64,000 nt of DNA from Massilia sp. R2A-15 (GTDB taxonomy: Bacteria; Pseudomonadota; Gammaproteobacteria; Burkholderiales; Burkholderiaceae_D), in NCBI RefSeq assembly GCF_030704305.1, contig NZ_CP131935.1:3038001-3102000 (forward strand), given 5' to 3'. Below, one piece after another: positions 1 to 8,862 of this stretch. Numbering within the stretch: the first letter of the stretch is position 1; every line of letters starts with the position of its first letter. The position numbers were made by a program, and so were the translations under genes. The notes beneath the pieces are model-generated. The model did no database searches. It was not told the DNA's origin and saw only the letters and a list, made by a program, of their open reading frames with translations.

Positions 1-503
1 AATTCGTCGATATGGCCCTTGCGACAAGCGACCACAAAGCGGACCGGGTTGGTATTGACCGATTTGCCACAGGCGGTGCAATTGAGCCGGCTGCCGTCAG
101 CGGCCAGCTCGAACGGGCTGCCTTCGGTGCCGATCCGATGACACTTCGGACACTCATGCCATAACGGAAAGCGCACGGCCGGCACAGTCGGCTTTTCCTC
201 GACCAGCCGCGTTCCCGGAATCGCTGCAGCAACCGGCGGCAGACGGAAATGGGTCACACCGAGCTGCGCCTGCAAACGCGCTTCGCTGATCGTCAGCGAG
301 AACTGTCGGGTAGCCCCTTCCCAGTCCTCCAGTCCCATCGGCATGAAGGACCCTTTCTCCAGGTCGATGATCGCACCGATGCTGTAAGTCGATACCAGCT
401 GCGAGCGGCGTACCGTGCCGAGCGGTTCCACTGCTGCAACCGCCGGCGGCGCCGCTCCCCTGCTCCCTGCACTCGGCCATTTCGGCTTACCTGTCATTCC
501 CAT
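1..503 (-). CDS. drmB: DrmB-like DISARM protein (5' part only, cut by the window edge)
   Basis: The open frame runs from ATG at 503 to base 1 with no stop, so only the first 167 residues are visible. The N-terminus reads RRSQLVSTYSIGAIIDL, then MGLEDW, a RLQAQLGV-FRLPP segment, VPAVRFPLWHECPKCH, a second Cys pair (CTACGK) and FVVACRKGHIDE. This layout, with two CxxC pairs forming a probable zinc site, is what I know of DrmB (DUF1998 group), the partner of the DrmA helicase in DISARM. A GGGGGG stretch lies just before the start, and the start overlaps the 3' end of drmA by 17 bases, which suggests translational coupling. A second ATG at 497 is possible. The rest of the protein and any drmC lie to the left of the window. 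Confidence 0.85.
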   Translation of the reverse strand, partial: MGMTGKPKWPSAGSRGAAPPAVAAVEPLGTVRRSQLVSTYSIGAIIDLEKGSFMPMGLEDWEGATRQFSLTISEARLQAQLGVTHFRLPPVAAAIPGTRLVEEKPTVPAVRFPLWHECPKCHRIGTEGSPFELAADGSRLNCTACGKSVNTNPVRFVVACRKGHIDE

Positions 504-3500
504 CGGTGCCCCCCTTTTTCTCAATTCTCTTCAGCCTGAAGGCAGCGGATGGCTCGACCTCGCGCATCGAGTTTGGCGTGCTCCACGCCAGTCCGTTTGC
601 CTGACCGGGTTCTTCAGCAGATCGCATCAGGTGCGGCGCGGTCTTGCCGAACGGCGCCTTCCGTTCCCAGTAGCCCAGTCTGGTGCCGCCGACGCGGCTG
701 TCGTGACTGCGCCCGGCCCAGCGGTCGACGATCGCCTCAATGTCATCGCATGCGTCGGCGGTTTCGACGCCTTGCGACGAGGAGTCGATCCTTTCCCGGA
801 TCAGATCGAGCAGACGCACGACTTCCGGATCAGCCGCATTGAAACGCGCGGCATCTGCATCACCAGCCATTCCCTGCACCAGGTGTCTGATCGTGGCCAC
901 TACCACCGCGTGCAGCGCCTTGTCACGTGCCCGCGGCGCCCACGGCGTGACGCTGCTCGCTTCGACGCTCCGGTAAAGCGCGGCGTGGTACCCACAAAAA
1001 TGTTCAAAATGGGAAAGATCGCGCGGCCGCCCAAAATTGTAGAGTGTGACGACCAGCCCGGGCATGCCGCGCCCGACGCGGCTGCTGGCCTGAATGTATT
1101 CTGCGGTAGACTTTGGCTGCCCGTTCACCACCATGAGCCCGAGTCGCGGCACGTCGACGCCCACCGAGATCATGTTTGAGGCGAGCACCGAGTCCTTGGG
1201 CGGACCGGCATACGGGTCGTCGTTCAACGGCGTTTCCAGGCTCTGCAGAAGGGCCGGCAGGTCGCGTGACGATACCCGGCTGCTCAGTTCCACCGGCGGC
1301 ATCTCCAGCTGGCGCGGCGTCACCCCGAGGCGCCCGGCCAGAAAGGCAATCTGGCGCGGGACGTCATCCTGCATGAGGACGTCTGCACCGCCCAGCTCGC
1401 GCAGGCTGTTGAAATAGGCGACGCAGGTCCAGTAGGGATCGACGCCATGGGCAGCGGCGAGCCCGCTTTCGAGGATCGAGCCGACACCCTGCAGAAGGGC
1501 TGCGATGATGGCCTGCAGCGAGAACTTCGGGCTGCGGCCCGCCGAGGCCGCGCCAAGATAGATCCGGTCGGCCCCCACTTCGTCGCGGACGGCGTAGAAG
1601 GAATCGGCAGCATCGAACCCGGGTGGCGGAAACTGCAGCACCGTACGGTCGAACAGCGCCCGGACCTGGCGCGCGGCCTGGCCGATCGTCGCAGTCGAGC
1701 CGATCACCTTTGGCCGGACGCCATTAACTGTACAGAGCAGATCGACGGCCGTTTCATACAGCCCTGCCATCGATCCCAGCGGGCCCGAGATCAGGTGCAA
1801 CTCATCCTGAATGATCAGGCCCGGCCGCAGCCCCCCGTCAAGTCCGAACAGCTGGCGGATGTCACTGCTGCGCGGCAGCTGCGCGAACTTGTCAATAGTG
1901 CCTATCAGCAACGACGGCGGTGCGGCATAGATCGCTTCGTCAACGGTCAGCACCGGCAAAGGGATCCCGCCGGTTTCACACGCCGTTGCCTCACATACAA
2001 TGTCGATCCGCGGATCGGTAGGCGAAGCGCGGTACGCCGATGCGTTCAGGTCTGTACCGCATACCGGGCAGCGCAGGAGCTGGCGTGGCGTCGACTTCGG
2101 CGCCTGGCCGTCGCGCTCACCGGTCAGCGCAGTGCGCGCATCGTCCATCCTGTTCGGAGTGGCGTCGCCGCCGACAAACAGCCCGAGAGTAATGCGCGCG
2201 CTACCGAGCCGCGCGTCTCCGGCGCGGATTGCATCGCAGGCCGAGACCAGTGCCGCAGCGCGCTGGAACTGCTGTACGGTGAGCAGGCGCAGGGTGTACC
2301 GCATCATCACGTCAACTCCGCCGTGCGCGCGGCGCGCCGGTTGGGCGAGACGGGTGAAAAATATCTGGAAGGCGGTCAGTCCGAGATAGGCTTCGGTCTT
2401 CCCTCCGCCAGTAGGGAACCACAGCAGATCCATGCAATCGCGCTGATCATCGGCGGGGTCGACAAGACCCGGAATAACGAGCAGCATAAATGCCAGCTGA
2501 AACGGCCGCCACACCAGCGCACGGGCACGGTCGCCCTTGGCCGGGTAGCGGGACTGGTGGTCCATCGCCAGATTGGCAAGTGCGAATGCGCTCCATGCAT
2601 GATCATTCTCTTCCAGAACCCGCACGCCCGCGTGCAGCCGCGCGGCGGTGTCGACACAGCGTGCCATGTTTCTTGCCGCCGCCTGCTCGAGCATGGCGTC
2701 GCCGAAACTGCCAAGTTGCGGTCGCAGCTGCCGGTCGATCCATGTGGCGTACGCATCGACAAACGCGTGCATCGCGAGGCTGATCTGGGAGCGCGCTGTC
2801 TCGTCGGACAGGAAGGCAGCGGCAAGCGCCAGCGGATGCGCCTTCGCAAATTGCCCGAGCAGCGCATGTCCGTCCGCGCTCGTCCCTTTCACGACGGACT
2901 GGGGAAGCCAGTCTGTCCGCACGCGTCTGACCGCGCTGCCGTCCGGATCGGACCAGCTGACAGCGACGCCGTGTCCGATGGCAAACTCACTGACGTCGCG
3001 ATACAGCAGTGCAGCGCTTTGCGCATCTTCGTCATCGATACCGGGCGGCAGACTGTGGCGAGCCCGGATCGCTGCGCCTCCGGACGGTCCGGTTGCCACC
3101 ACAGAGATGCCCGACTGGAACAGACATGCGAGGTCGCGGTGATCGCTCTCGTCCGGCTCGGGCGCGATATTGATAAGCGTAACAGTAAAAATCTGCTGTC
3201 CGGTGCCAGCGCGTCTGCGCACGTGCAGCGCAATCCGGCTGTCGTGAACCGGGCTGCCGTCCGCATTTGCAAACGTACTGGTGCGCCACGTGGCTGCGCT
3301 GACGTCGGGAGCAATTTGCAGCGTGTAACCGAGCGCAACTCTGCGCCAGTGCGGCCGCGCCGGAGCGATTGCCTTTCCGTTCTTGCCGGGCTGCTGGTCC
3401 TGCGCTTCGACGGGCGCCGGTACCTGCATGTAGCGCGCCGTCTCGGCCAGACTAATCACAACGGTCGCTCCTGCATCGACGGCGAACGTCATGCCAATTG

Positions 3501-3741
3501 AACACGGACGCACCGCACGGTATCCCGGTACGTCCAGCTCGGCGCCCGCCTCGTTCTCGTCACCGACGCCACTTCCGGTGTCATCATCGGCGGGATCAGA
3601 TGGCGCGCCCTGCGGCCACAGGATCCCGGTCAGATAGGTGTCGGCCGGTGCGGAACCGATCACCTCGGCTGCCTCCATCGGGCCGAGCAGCAAAGCAGAT
3701 ATCCGGGCAACCGTTTCGGCCCTGACCTGATGATTGTTCAT
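487..3741 (-). CDS. drmA: DrmA-like DISARM helicase
   Basis: A protein of 1,084 residues from ATG 3741; an upstream ATG at 3777 would add 12 residues and overlap the previous gene. Walker A is WFPTGGGKTEAY (about residues 442-453). The DEAD-like motif sits in IIQDELHLISGPLGS, and the C-terminal helicase half has VNGQPKSTAEYIQASSRVGR followed by a LYNFGRPRDLSHFEHF segment. The GGGKT and DELHLISGPLGS signatures are those of DrmA, the SF2 helicase shared by all DISARM systems, which acts with DrmB on incoming phage DNA. Somewhat shorter than DrmA proteins I know of (about 1,200 residues). It starts 7 bases after the UvrD gene and overlaps drmB, so the three are probably co-transcribed. Confidence 0.9.
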   Translation of the reverse strand: MNNHQVRAETVARISALLLGPMEAAEVIGSAPADTYLTGILWPQGAPSDPADDDTGSGVGDENEAGAELDVPGYRAVRPCSIGMTFAVDAGATVVISLAETARYMQVPAPVEAQDQQPGKNGKAIAPARPHWRRVALGYTLQIAPDVSAATWRTSTFANADGSPVHDSRIALHVRRRAGTGQQIFTVTLINIAPEPDESDHRDLACLFQSGISVVATGPSGGAAIRARHSLPPGIDDEDAQSAALLYRDVSEFAIGHGVAVSWSDPDGSAVRRVRTDWLPQSVVKGTSADGHALLGQFAKAHPLALAAAFLSDETARSQISLAMHAFVDAYATWIDRQLRPQLGSFGDAMLEQAAARNMARCVDTAARLHAGVRVLEENDHAWSAFALANLAMDHQSRYPAKGDRARALVWRPFQLAFMLLVIPGLVDPADDQRDCMDLLWFPTGGGKTEAYLGLTAFQIFFTRLAQPARRAHGGVDVMMRYTLRLLTVQQFQRAAALVSACDAIRAGDARLGSARITLGLFVGGDATPNRMDDARTALTGERDGQAPKSTPRQLLRCPVCGTDLNASAYRASPTDPRIDIVCEATACETGGIPLPVLTVDEAIYAAPPSLLIGTIDKFAQLPRSSDIRQLFGLDGGLRPGLIIQDELHLISGPLGSMAGLYETAVDLLCTVNGVRPKVIGSTATIGQAARQVRALFDRTVLQFPPPGFDAADSFYAVRDEVGADRIYLGAASAGRSPKFSLQAIIAALLQGVGSILESGLAAAHGVDPYWTCVAYFNSLRELGGADVLMQDDVPRQIAFLAGRLGVTPRQLEMPPVELSSRVSSRDLPALLQSLETPLNDDPYAGPPKDSVLASNMISVGVDVPRLGLMVVNGQPKSTAEYIQASSRVGRGMPGLVVTLYNFGRPRDLSHFEHFCGYHAALYRSVEASSVTPWAPRARDKALHAVVVATIRHLVQGMAGDADAARFNAADPEVVRLLDLIRERIDSSSQGVETADACDDIEAIVDRWAGRSHDSRVGGTRLGYWERKAPFGKTAPHLMRSAEEPGQANGLAWSTPNSMREVEPSAAFRLKRIEKKGGTDGNDR

Positions 3742-3748
3742 AACCGCT

Positions 3749-5680
3749 TCACGCCTTCCTGAAAGGTTTAAAGTCACCGGTCCCGAACAGCGTTACCCCG
3801 AGCCACAGCCGGCTGGCCCGGAACTGCGCAGGAACCGCCACCGTCGTTTCGTCCGGACCGACCACGGTTACGATGTCGCCGATCCGTAAATTGTAGATTT
3901 TGCCCGGCAGTGGCGACTTGCCTCCCAGCACAGAGAGAAGGTCGTATGTCAGCTGCGCAGTGGTCCGTCCGAGCAGTCTGCCGGGACCGGAGTCGTCCTG
4001 GAGGTAGATGTTGTAGACATACCGGTTTGTATCGATCGCAGCTTTGACGAGCATGACCTTGTGCCCGCACAGCTGCCGGGCCTGCTCGAGCAGCAGTGCC
4101 TGTGTCTCGGCGACATCGTCGGAGGTTCCGTGCACCTCAGGGTCGACGAAGCTGCAGGGATCGATGTCGCCGCTGATACCGACTGCGAGATTGATCCATC
4201 CTCCCCACCGGTGGCAAAGACGCTGTCGGGAGCCATTGCCAAAAGTCCAGGTTGTCGGTGCGCGGTAGATCTGGCCAGGCGGAATCCGGCTGAGCTGACG
4301 GGCGGCGCGCGTGATGGCGACAAAGCCGACATGAGCTTCCTCCTCCGGGTATTCCTCAGGCTTATCCTCTTTGTCGGGCTCGGACTCGAGGATTACAACG
4401 GTCTCGAACTCCATGCCTTTCGCCTGGTGCACCGTCGAAATGAACACCCCGTTCCCGGAAGGCGCAGCATCGTCAGGAAAAGCATCAGGCCAGTTGAGGC
4501 GTGCCCGCAAGTCCGCCATATCCAGCGATGCGCTCGCATCTGCCTCACCGCTCGCGCGCAGCAGCCGCAGCCAGGCCGCGCCGGCCTCGGGAAGACCGAT
4601 CGCGTCGCAGGTTGGCTGACCAAGACGATCACGGCTGAGGGCATGAATTTTCAGAAACTGACTCTGAACGATGGTCGTTGATTTGAGAGGACCGAGCAGG
4701 GCACCAATCCACGCGGGCACGGGAGCGTGTTTCCCGACCGACTGCAGACGGACGGCGACAGGTCCCCCTTCCATTTCGGATCCGGCAAGCTTTTTCGCAA
4801 CGTTCATCGCCTCACCATTGGTACGGGTGAGAATGGCAACTGCCCCTTCCGGTATTGTTTCCAGCCACCCGGGACCGAGTGGCACTTCACTTACGCCCAG
4901 CAGCCCGATCTGACGCCGTACTTCCAGCAGCTTGTGCCCCGCGTCGGCATCACCGCCAAGCACCTGCCGCAGGCTGGCAGAAAGCGATGCCAGTTCCGGA
5001 CGCGAACGGTAGTTCCGGTCCAGCACGATCTGCCGCAGTCCGGCGCCATACTGCTCCCGCAGCAGCTTCCAGCAATTCCGGGCGCCGGCTGCATCCGGCT
5101 GCCGTGCCGCGAATTCGTAGATTGCCTGCGCGGGATCACCCAGCACGGTAAAACCGACTCCGGTGCGCGTCGGCGGTGCGAGTAAATCCAGCAGCGTCAG
5201 GACCAGCGTCCCGCGAACGCCTGGCAGGTCCTGAAATTCGTCGATAATCAGGTGCCGCACGCCAGACAGCAGCTCGAAGGCCTGGGAACGCGAAGGTCCT
5301 GATAATACATCGATGAGCTTCTGGATATTTTGATCGTGCGATGCGGACAGCAGCTCGGCCGGCTGCGCTCCCATCTGCCGCAGGAAGCGGAAGGCCCACG
5401 AATCGAAGGTTCGGATCGACATATATCGCAACTCCTCCACCAGCGACTCCGCGGTCGAGGCAAGCTGCTCGATCCTTCGCGCGAGCGTACGGACAGCGCT
5501 GCGGGAGAAACTTAACACCAGTATTTCACGCGGGGTCAGCCCTGCATCCACCAGATTCACAAGCCGCAATGCAGACACCTGCGTTTTCCCCGCTCCAGGT
5601 CCGGCCACCACCAGCAGTCGATCCACGGCCGACGCCATCACTACCTCGGACTGCCGCCCGTCTAACCCTTCGAAGCGCAT
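3749..5680 (-). CDS. UvrD/Rep-family SF1 helicase of the defence island
   Basis: A protein of 643 residues. Motifs in order: Walker A GPGAGKT (near residue 28), Walker B LIIDEFQD, motif III VLGDPAQAIYEF, a NYRSRPEL motif IV region, STVHQAKGMEFETVVIL (motif V) and VAITRAARQL (motif VI). About 180 residues follow motif VI with no family I recognise. A GGGGA stretch precedes the ATG. UvrD/Rep enzymes unwind DNA 3' to 5' and often serve as motors in defence systems. Classic DISARM loci carry an SNF2 helicase (DrmD) or DrmE at this place, so a UvrD protein directly upstream of drmA is unusual. A 474-base AT-rich gap upstream could hold its promoter. Confidence 0.9.
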   Translation of the reverse strand: MRFEGLDGRQSEVVMASAVDRLLVVAGPGAGKTQVSALRLVNLVDAGLTPREILVLSFSRSAVRTLARRIEQLASTAESLVEELRYMSIRTFDSWAFRFLRQMGAQPAELLSASHDQNIQKLIDVLSGPSRSQAFELLSGVRHLIIDEFQDLPGVRGTLVLTLLDLLAPPTRTGVGFTVLGDPAQAIYEFAARQPDAAGARNCWKLLREQYGAGLRQIVLDRNYRSRPELASLSASLRQVLGGDADAGHKLLEVRRQIGLLGVSEVPLGPGWLETIPEGAVAILTRTNGEAMNVAKKLAGSEMEGGPVAVRLQSVGKHAPVPAWIGALLGPLKSTTIVQSQFLKIHALSRDRLGQPTCDAIGLPEAGAAWLRLLRASGEADASASLDMADLRARLNWPDAFPDDAAPSGNGVFISTVHQAKGMEFETVVILESEPDKEDKPEEYPEEEAHVGFVAITRAARQLSRIPPGQIYRAPTTWTFGNGSRQRLCHRWGGWINLAVGISGDIDPCSFVDPEVHGTSDDVAETQALLLEQARQLCGHKVMLVKAAIDTNRYVYNIYLQDDSGPGRLLGRTTAQLTYDLLSVLGGKSPLPGKIYNLRIGDIVTVVGPDETTVAVPAQFRASRLWLGVTLFGTGDFKPFRKA

Positions 5681-6154
5681 GGTTTCCCCGAAATTTTGCG
5701 TAAGGTCTTGCCGTCATCCCGACAGGTTCTGTCCGACAGCCTGCATTTTCTAATGAAAGAATCGAAATATTTCGATTGTGAAATAATACTCGAAATATGC
5801 GTTCAGAAATCCCCCTTCGCTCCTTTTTTCATAACGTTTTCGATGGGATGAATGCCGGAATTTCGCATCCTTACACTGGAAAGACCTATGGAGAATTCCT
5901 GGAGGTCGCCGTCTGGAGGACGGCTGAGGCACGATCGGGAGATTTTCGATTCACGCAAATTTTAACTTCTTACAACCTTTCATTTTCCTGGAACCAACAG
6001 GCAGGCGCGATTCGACCACCAAAGGGACAAATCAGGAAATTTCTTATGATCTTCCCTGGTATCGAAACTCTGCTCGCGCCGGCACCTCGGAAGCGGTCTT
6101 CCGACGGATGGCAGCTGTCAAGTTTCGCCCGACTGAGCAACACGGCTGTGGTAC
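5681..6154. other. AT-rich gene-free gap, likely promoter region for uvrD-drmA-drmB
   Basis: No convincing gene on either strand. Short frames on both strands here lack family features. Base composition is clearly more AT-rich than the flanking genes, especially 5740-6060. The stretch includes two dyads: GACAGGTTCTGTC at 5721-5733 and a perfect 16-bp palindrome at 5761-5776. Both are placed to act on leftward transcription into the helicase gene. Confidence 0.45.
5761..5776. promoter_or_regulatory. Perfect 16-bp palindrome, candidate operator
   Basis: ATCGAAATATTTCGAT is self-complementary over all 16 bases and has a related half (CGAAATAT) repeated at 5791-5798. It lies about 80 bases upstream of the UvrD-type helicase start, where a repressor controlling the helicase-drmA-drmB unit could bind. 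No regulator is identified. Confidence 0.4.
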
Positions 6155-7177
6155 TCAAATTTTTTCATCGTCCCACCGATAACCACTCCAATGAGAAAAC
6201 GTGCTTAATGGCCGCATGTTCGTCGCTATTGCAGACTCGCCATTCATGCCGACATTTCCCTTACTCGATTCCGCGCCGTAAAATTCGGACATCGGAACGT
6301 AGTACCAGCCAAGATGGGACCATTCCACAGATTTGCGCCGAAGACTGACGACATACGCCGTTTCAGTACCAAGAATTTGATCCATTCGCTCGAAAAACGG
6401 AAGATGATCCGCGTTGACACCGAGTTCGTTGCTTGCACTCACAAACTTGTACTTCACGTCGACCAGCTTCAACTTCCCGTCTTTTTTGACCTTGATGAAG
6501 TCCAGATCAGTCGGTCGCCCTTTTCGGTATGAGCCCGACAATTCGACATCAAAGATGTGCCGGTCGAGCAGCAAGTCCCTCATCAGATCGGTATCAATCG
6601 CATCGGCCGATATCAGACATTTCCTTGCAAACGCGATCGTATCCCTGCTTTCCTCCGCATCGATGTCCGGCAGACGCGAAGGCTTCCTCCCGGGCTCCTT
6701 CTTTTTCCACTGTCCGAAGAAAACGTCGTGCCCAACCTCATTAAACTGACCGCCTTCGAATTTGAAGTACACGAAACTGGAGATATCAAGCGAACGCAGG
6801 TCAAGATCCAAACGCGGCCGAAGTAAGAACATCGGAATGTCTGGAAGCGCCTTCTTCAGCCCGGCGTAAGTAGTCTGGACAGCGCTGCACCCGCTGCCGA
6901 GGACGCTGTAATAGCAGGTGTTTTCTAGCGGATCTTCGGATGCGGGATCTACAGGAAGAAACCATCCACCTGCACAAATTGCAGGATTAATCCGTGTAAC
7001 GCTTGCGTACCGCAATTCGCCAAGGAAACCCGTGATTTTGTTGATGAACGCATTGTGAAAATCATTCTTGACATACGCCCGACCCATCGTATGCGTGCGT
7101 TTACCCCACAGTTCCGGAAAGATATTCCCCCAGACCGCACGAATCAGCAAGTCAACAATCAGTTCCTTATCGTTCAA
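6155..7177 (-). CDS. Unrecognised protein with a PD-(D/E)XK-like motif, possible nuclease
   Basis: Start chosen at TTG 7177 because a perfect AGGAGG lies four bases before it; an upstream ATG in the same frame would force an Arg/Ser-rich out-of-character N-terminus. This gives 340 residues. Near residues 222-242 it reads PTDLDF, nine charged or hydrophobic residues, then VDVK: Asp224/Asp226 followed by Asp240-x-Lys242, the spacing of a PD-(D/E)XK nuclease core. The segment LRYASVTRINPAICAGGWFLPVD near the N-terminus matches no family I know. It lies 61 bases downstream of the restriction enzyme gene. Base composition is lower in GC than its neighbours. The nuclease function is inferred from the motif alone; it could also be a specificity or accessory subunit. 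Confidence 0.7.
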   Translation of the reverse strand: MNDKELIVDLLIRAVWGNIFPELWGKRTHTMGRAYVKNDFHNAFINKITGFLGELRYASVTRINPAICAGGWFLPVDPASEDPLENTCYYSVLGSGCSAVQTTYAGLKKALPDIPMFLLRPRLDLDLRSLDISSFVYFKFEGGQFNEVGHDVFFGQWKKKEPGRKPSRLPDIDAEESRDTIAFARKCLISADAIDTDLMRDLLLDRHIFDVELSGSYRKGRPTDLDFIKVKKDGKLKLVDVKYKFVSASNELGVNADHLPFFERMDQILGTETAYVVSLRRKSVEWSHLGWYYVPMSEFYGAESSKGNVGMNGESAIATNMRPLSTFSHWSGYRWDDEKI

Positions 7178-7238
7178 ATTTCCTCCTGTGTTAGTCGATC
7201 CTGAATATGCCGGCGACGCCGATAATGAAGGCGCACGC

Positions 7239-8660
7239 TCAGGATGCAACCGGCGCGACCGTCCTGAATTCAACCACCGAATACAAGGCGCTCGCGGCCT
7301 TCGTGATGTCATTGACGCGCCACTGCGCGCGCCGTTTATTCTTCGAGGGGTCGGTCGCATGCAGCTTGGGTGCCGGATCGAGAAAAATGACGCCGTCACT
7401 GATCGCCTTCAGAAGCCGCTCGGCCGTCGTGTTGCGGCACCAAATAACCGTCGTTTCGAACCTCACAAGATGCTCATATCCGGCGTCGAATTCCGCGCTG
7501 TCGGGATTCCGGACCCTGGACGCCGCGATATAGACGACCTCGTTGTGCTTCGCGCCCCAGCAGTTCATCAGGCGCTCAAGACTCCAAGAGGCGGCGACCT
7601 CCCCGTCCGGCCCGGCCAGTACGACGTCAACAGCATCAAATTTCGCGGTCAGCGGTGTCGCAGGATCGTAGGGGTATGCCCTGCGCTCGCCGCCCTCTCC
7701 GCGAAATTCGCGGACCTGTAGCGTAAGTCCCGACTTAGCGCAGGTCACGCCGGCGCGGTGTATGCCTGTCAGCCGCAGGTCACCGTCGCTGTCGCGGTAC
7801 CCGTACTTCTTCATGAAGCCGGCGAAGTCTTTCGCATAGAAGCCACCGTCGGGCTCCGGCGTAAACAGCGTGACCTTGATCTGCGTGTGCGTCTTCAACT
7901 CGATGCCGTACAGATCGCCATCGGAATCCGAATTGGGATTAATACCGAGCTCGTGTTCGAGCGTATAACCGCACACCTGTGTTCCGGAAAATGGCAGCGA
8001 GCGGCCGTATGTATCGAGTCGGCAGCCGCGCACGGACCGGCCGAGAACGGCGGCGAGGCGAGCCTCGAGTTTGCTGCTATTGCCCTGTTCGGCGGTCAGG
8101 CGTTTGCAGGCGCGGGCGCGCTCAAAGCCCGGCAGCGCTGCGAGCTCAAGCTCAAATGCGGGCGAAAAGTCCAGACAGACAATACCGATGCATTTACCGC
8201 GCGGCAGACGGGCCAGCACCAGCAGTCGCTTTGCTTCCGGATGCAGCTTCGTGTACGCGACGGACAGCGCCTGCGGCATTGTATTGTCAACGGTGTGCAG
8301 GCCGGACAGTCGCGCTTCGGGATACTGCGAATAGATAATTGCCTTGAGTCGCTTGGCCGGCACCAGCGTGCCGTCACGCCGCAACCAGGCGAAACTGTTG
8401 AATACGGCCTCAGAAATCCGGCTGCCCGGCTCGGACCGCGCCTTCGTTTCGCTCGCACTTTCGCCGCGTTCGGCCAGCGTCAAGTCAAACAGGTCATACA
8501 GAACACCAAAGTCGGCGGCCAGATAAATCTGATTCTTGTCGTTGGCGTTCTTTGGCAGTACCTTCAGCAGCGCAAGATCCGCCCCCACGGATGCCAGGAG
8601 CGACGAAAGTTCTGCGACTGAACGGGGGGCGTGTTCAAACCCGGACGGAAAAGTGTTCAT
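7239..8660 (-). CDS. MvaI/BcnI-family type II restriction endonuclease with N-terminal extension
   Basis: Start at ATG 8660, with GAGG seven bases upstream; 473 residues. The C-terminal half has GYTLEHELGINPNSD followed by GDLYGIELKTHT, then TLFTPEP and a KKYGYRDSDGDLRLT segment, the signature of MvaI/BcnI enzymes. Asp249, Glu254 and Lys256 fit the MvaI catalytic pattern D-x4-E-x-K. MvaI cuts CCWGG and BcnI cuts CCSGG, which suits the neighbouring Dcm-type methylase and Vsr repair enzyme. MvaI and BcnI are about 240 residues, so roughly 220 N-terminal residues here are extra and of unknown role. The gene has its own AT-rich upstream region, which may let the methylase act before the nuclease is made. 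Confidence 0.88.
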   Translation of the reverse strand: MNTFPSGFEHAPRSVAELSSLLASVGADLALLKVLPKNANDKNQIYLAADFGVLYDLFDLTLAERGESASETKARSEPGSRISEAVFNSFAWLRRDGTLVPAKRLKAIIYSQYPEARLSGLHTVDNTMPQALSVAYTKLHPEAKRLLVLARLPRGKCIGIVCLDFSPAFELELAALPGFERARACKRLTAEQGNSSKLEARLAAVLGRSVRGCRLDTYGRSLPFSGTQVCGYTLEHELGINPNSDSDGDLYGIELKTHTQIKVTLFTPEPDGGFYAKDFAGFMKKYGYRDSDGDLRLTGIHRAGVTCAKSGLTLQVREFRGEGGERRAYPYDPATPLTAKFDAVDVVLAGPDGEVAASWSLERLMNCWGAKHNEVVYIAASRVRNPDSAEFDAGYEHLVRFETTVIWCRNTTAERLLKAISDGVIFLDPAPKLHATDPSKNKRRAQWRVNDITKAASALYSVVEFRTVAPVAS

Positions 8661-8862
8661 CTGTAGCCTCTTTGCAAGATGAACACACGTTACCACTAGT
8701 AAATGTTTTGGAAAACACAATTTTTTTATTCGTCACTTAAAAAGACTCGGACGAAAAAACATTTACATAAATATCAATAACTTAGAATAAATTCCCGGGA
8801 TTTATCCTGTTGTTTAATGGTTACAGTGGGATATAGTTCGCACAAGACGGGCCGAAGTTTTC
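8661..8862. promoter_or_regulatory. AT-rich spacer with near-palindrome, probable promoter of the restriction gene
   Basis: This 202-base spacer between vsr and the restriction gene is AT-rich around 8690-8810. It contains a near-perfect dyad at 8787-8805 centred on TCCCGGGA with ATAAA/TTTAT arms, and a GTTTTGGAAAAC element at 8705-8716. It probably holds a separate leftward promoter and operator for the nuclease. No controller (C) protein gene was found nearby. Confidence 0.45.

Noticed and set aside
1447..3501. A 684-codon open frame on the plus strand opposite drmA
   Set aside because: It is antisense to drmA, rich in Arg/Gln/His with no domain, as expected for a mirror frame in GC-rich DNA.
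5970..6158. Small leftward frame starting with TTG, overlapping the end of the PD-(D/E)XK-like gene
   Set aside because: 62 codons, no ribosome-binding site, no domain; only the overlap suggests coupling.
5797..6348. 183-codon plus-strand frame in the AT-rich gap
   Set aside because: It runs into the antisense of the PD-(D/E)XK-like gene and lacks any family features or good start.
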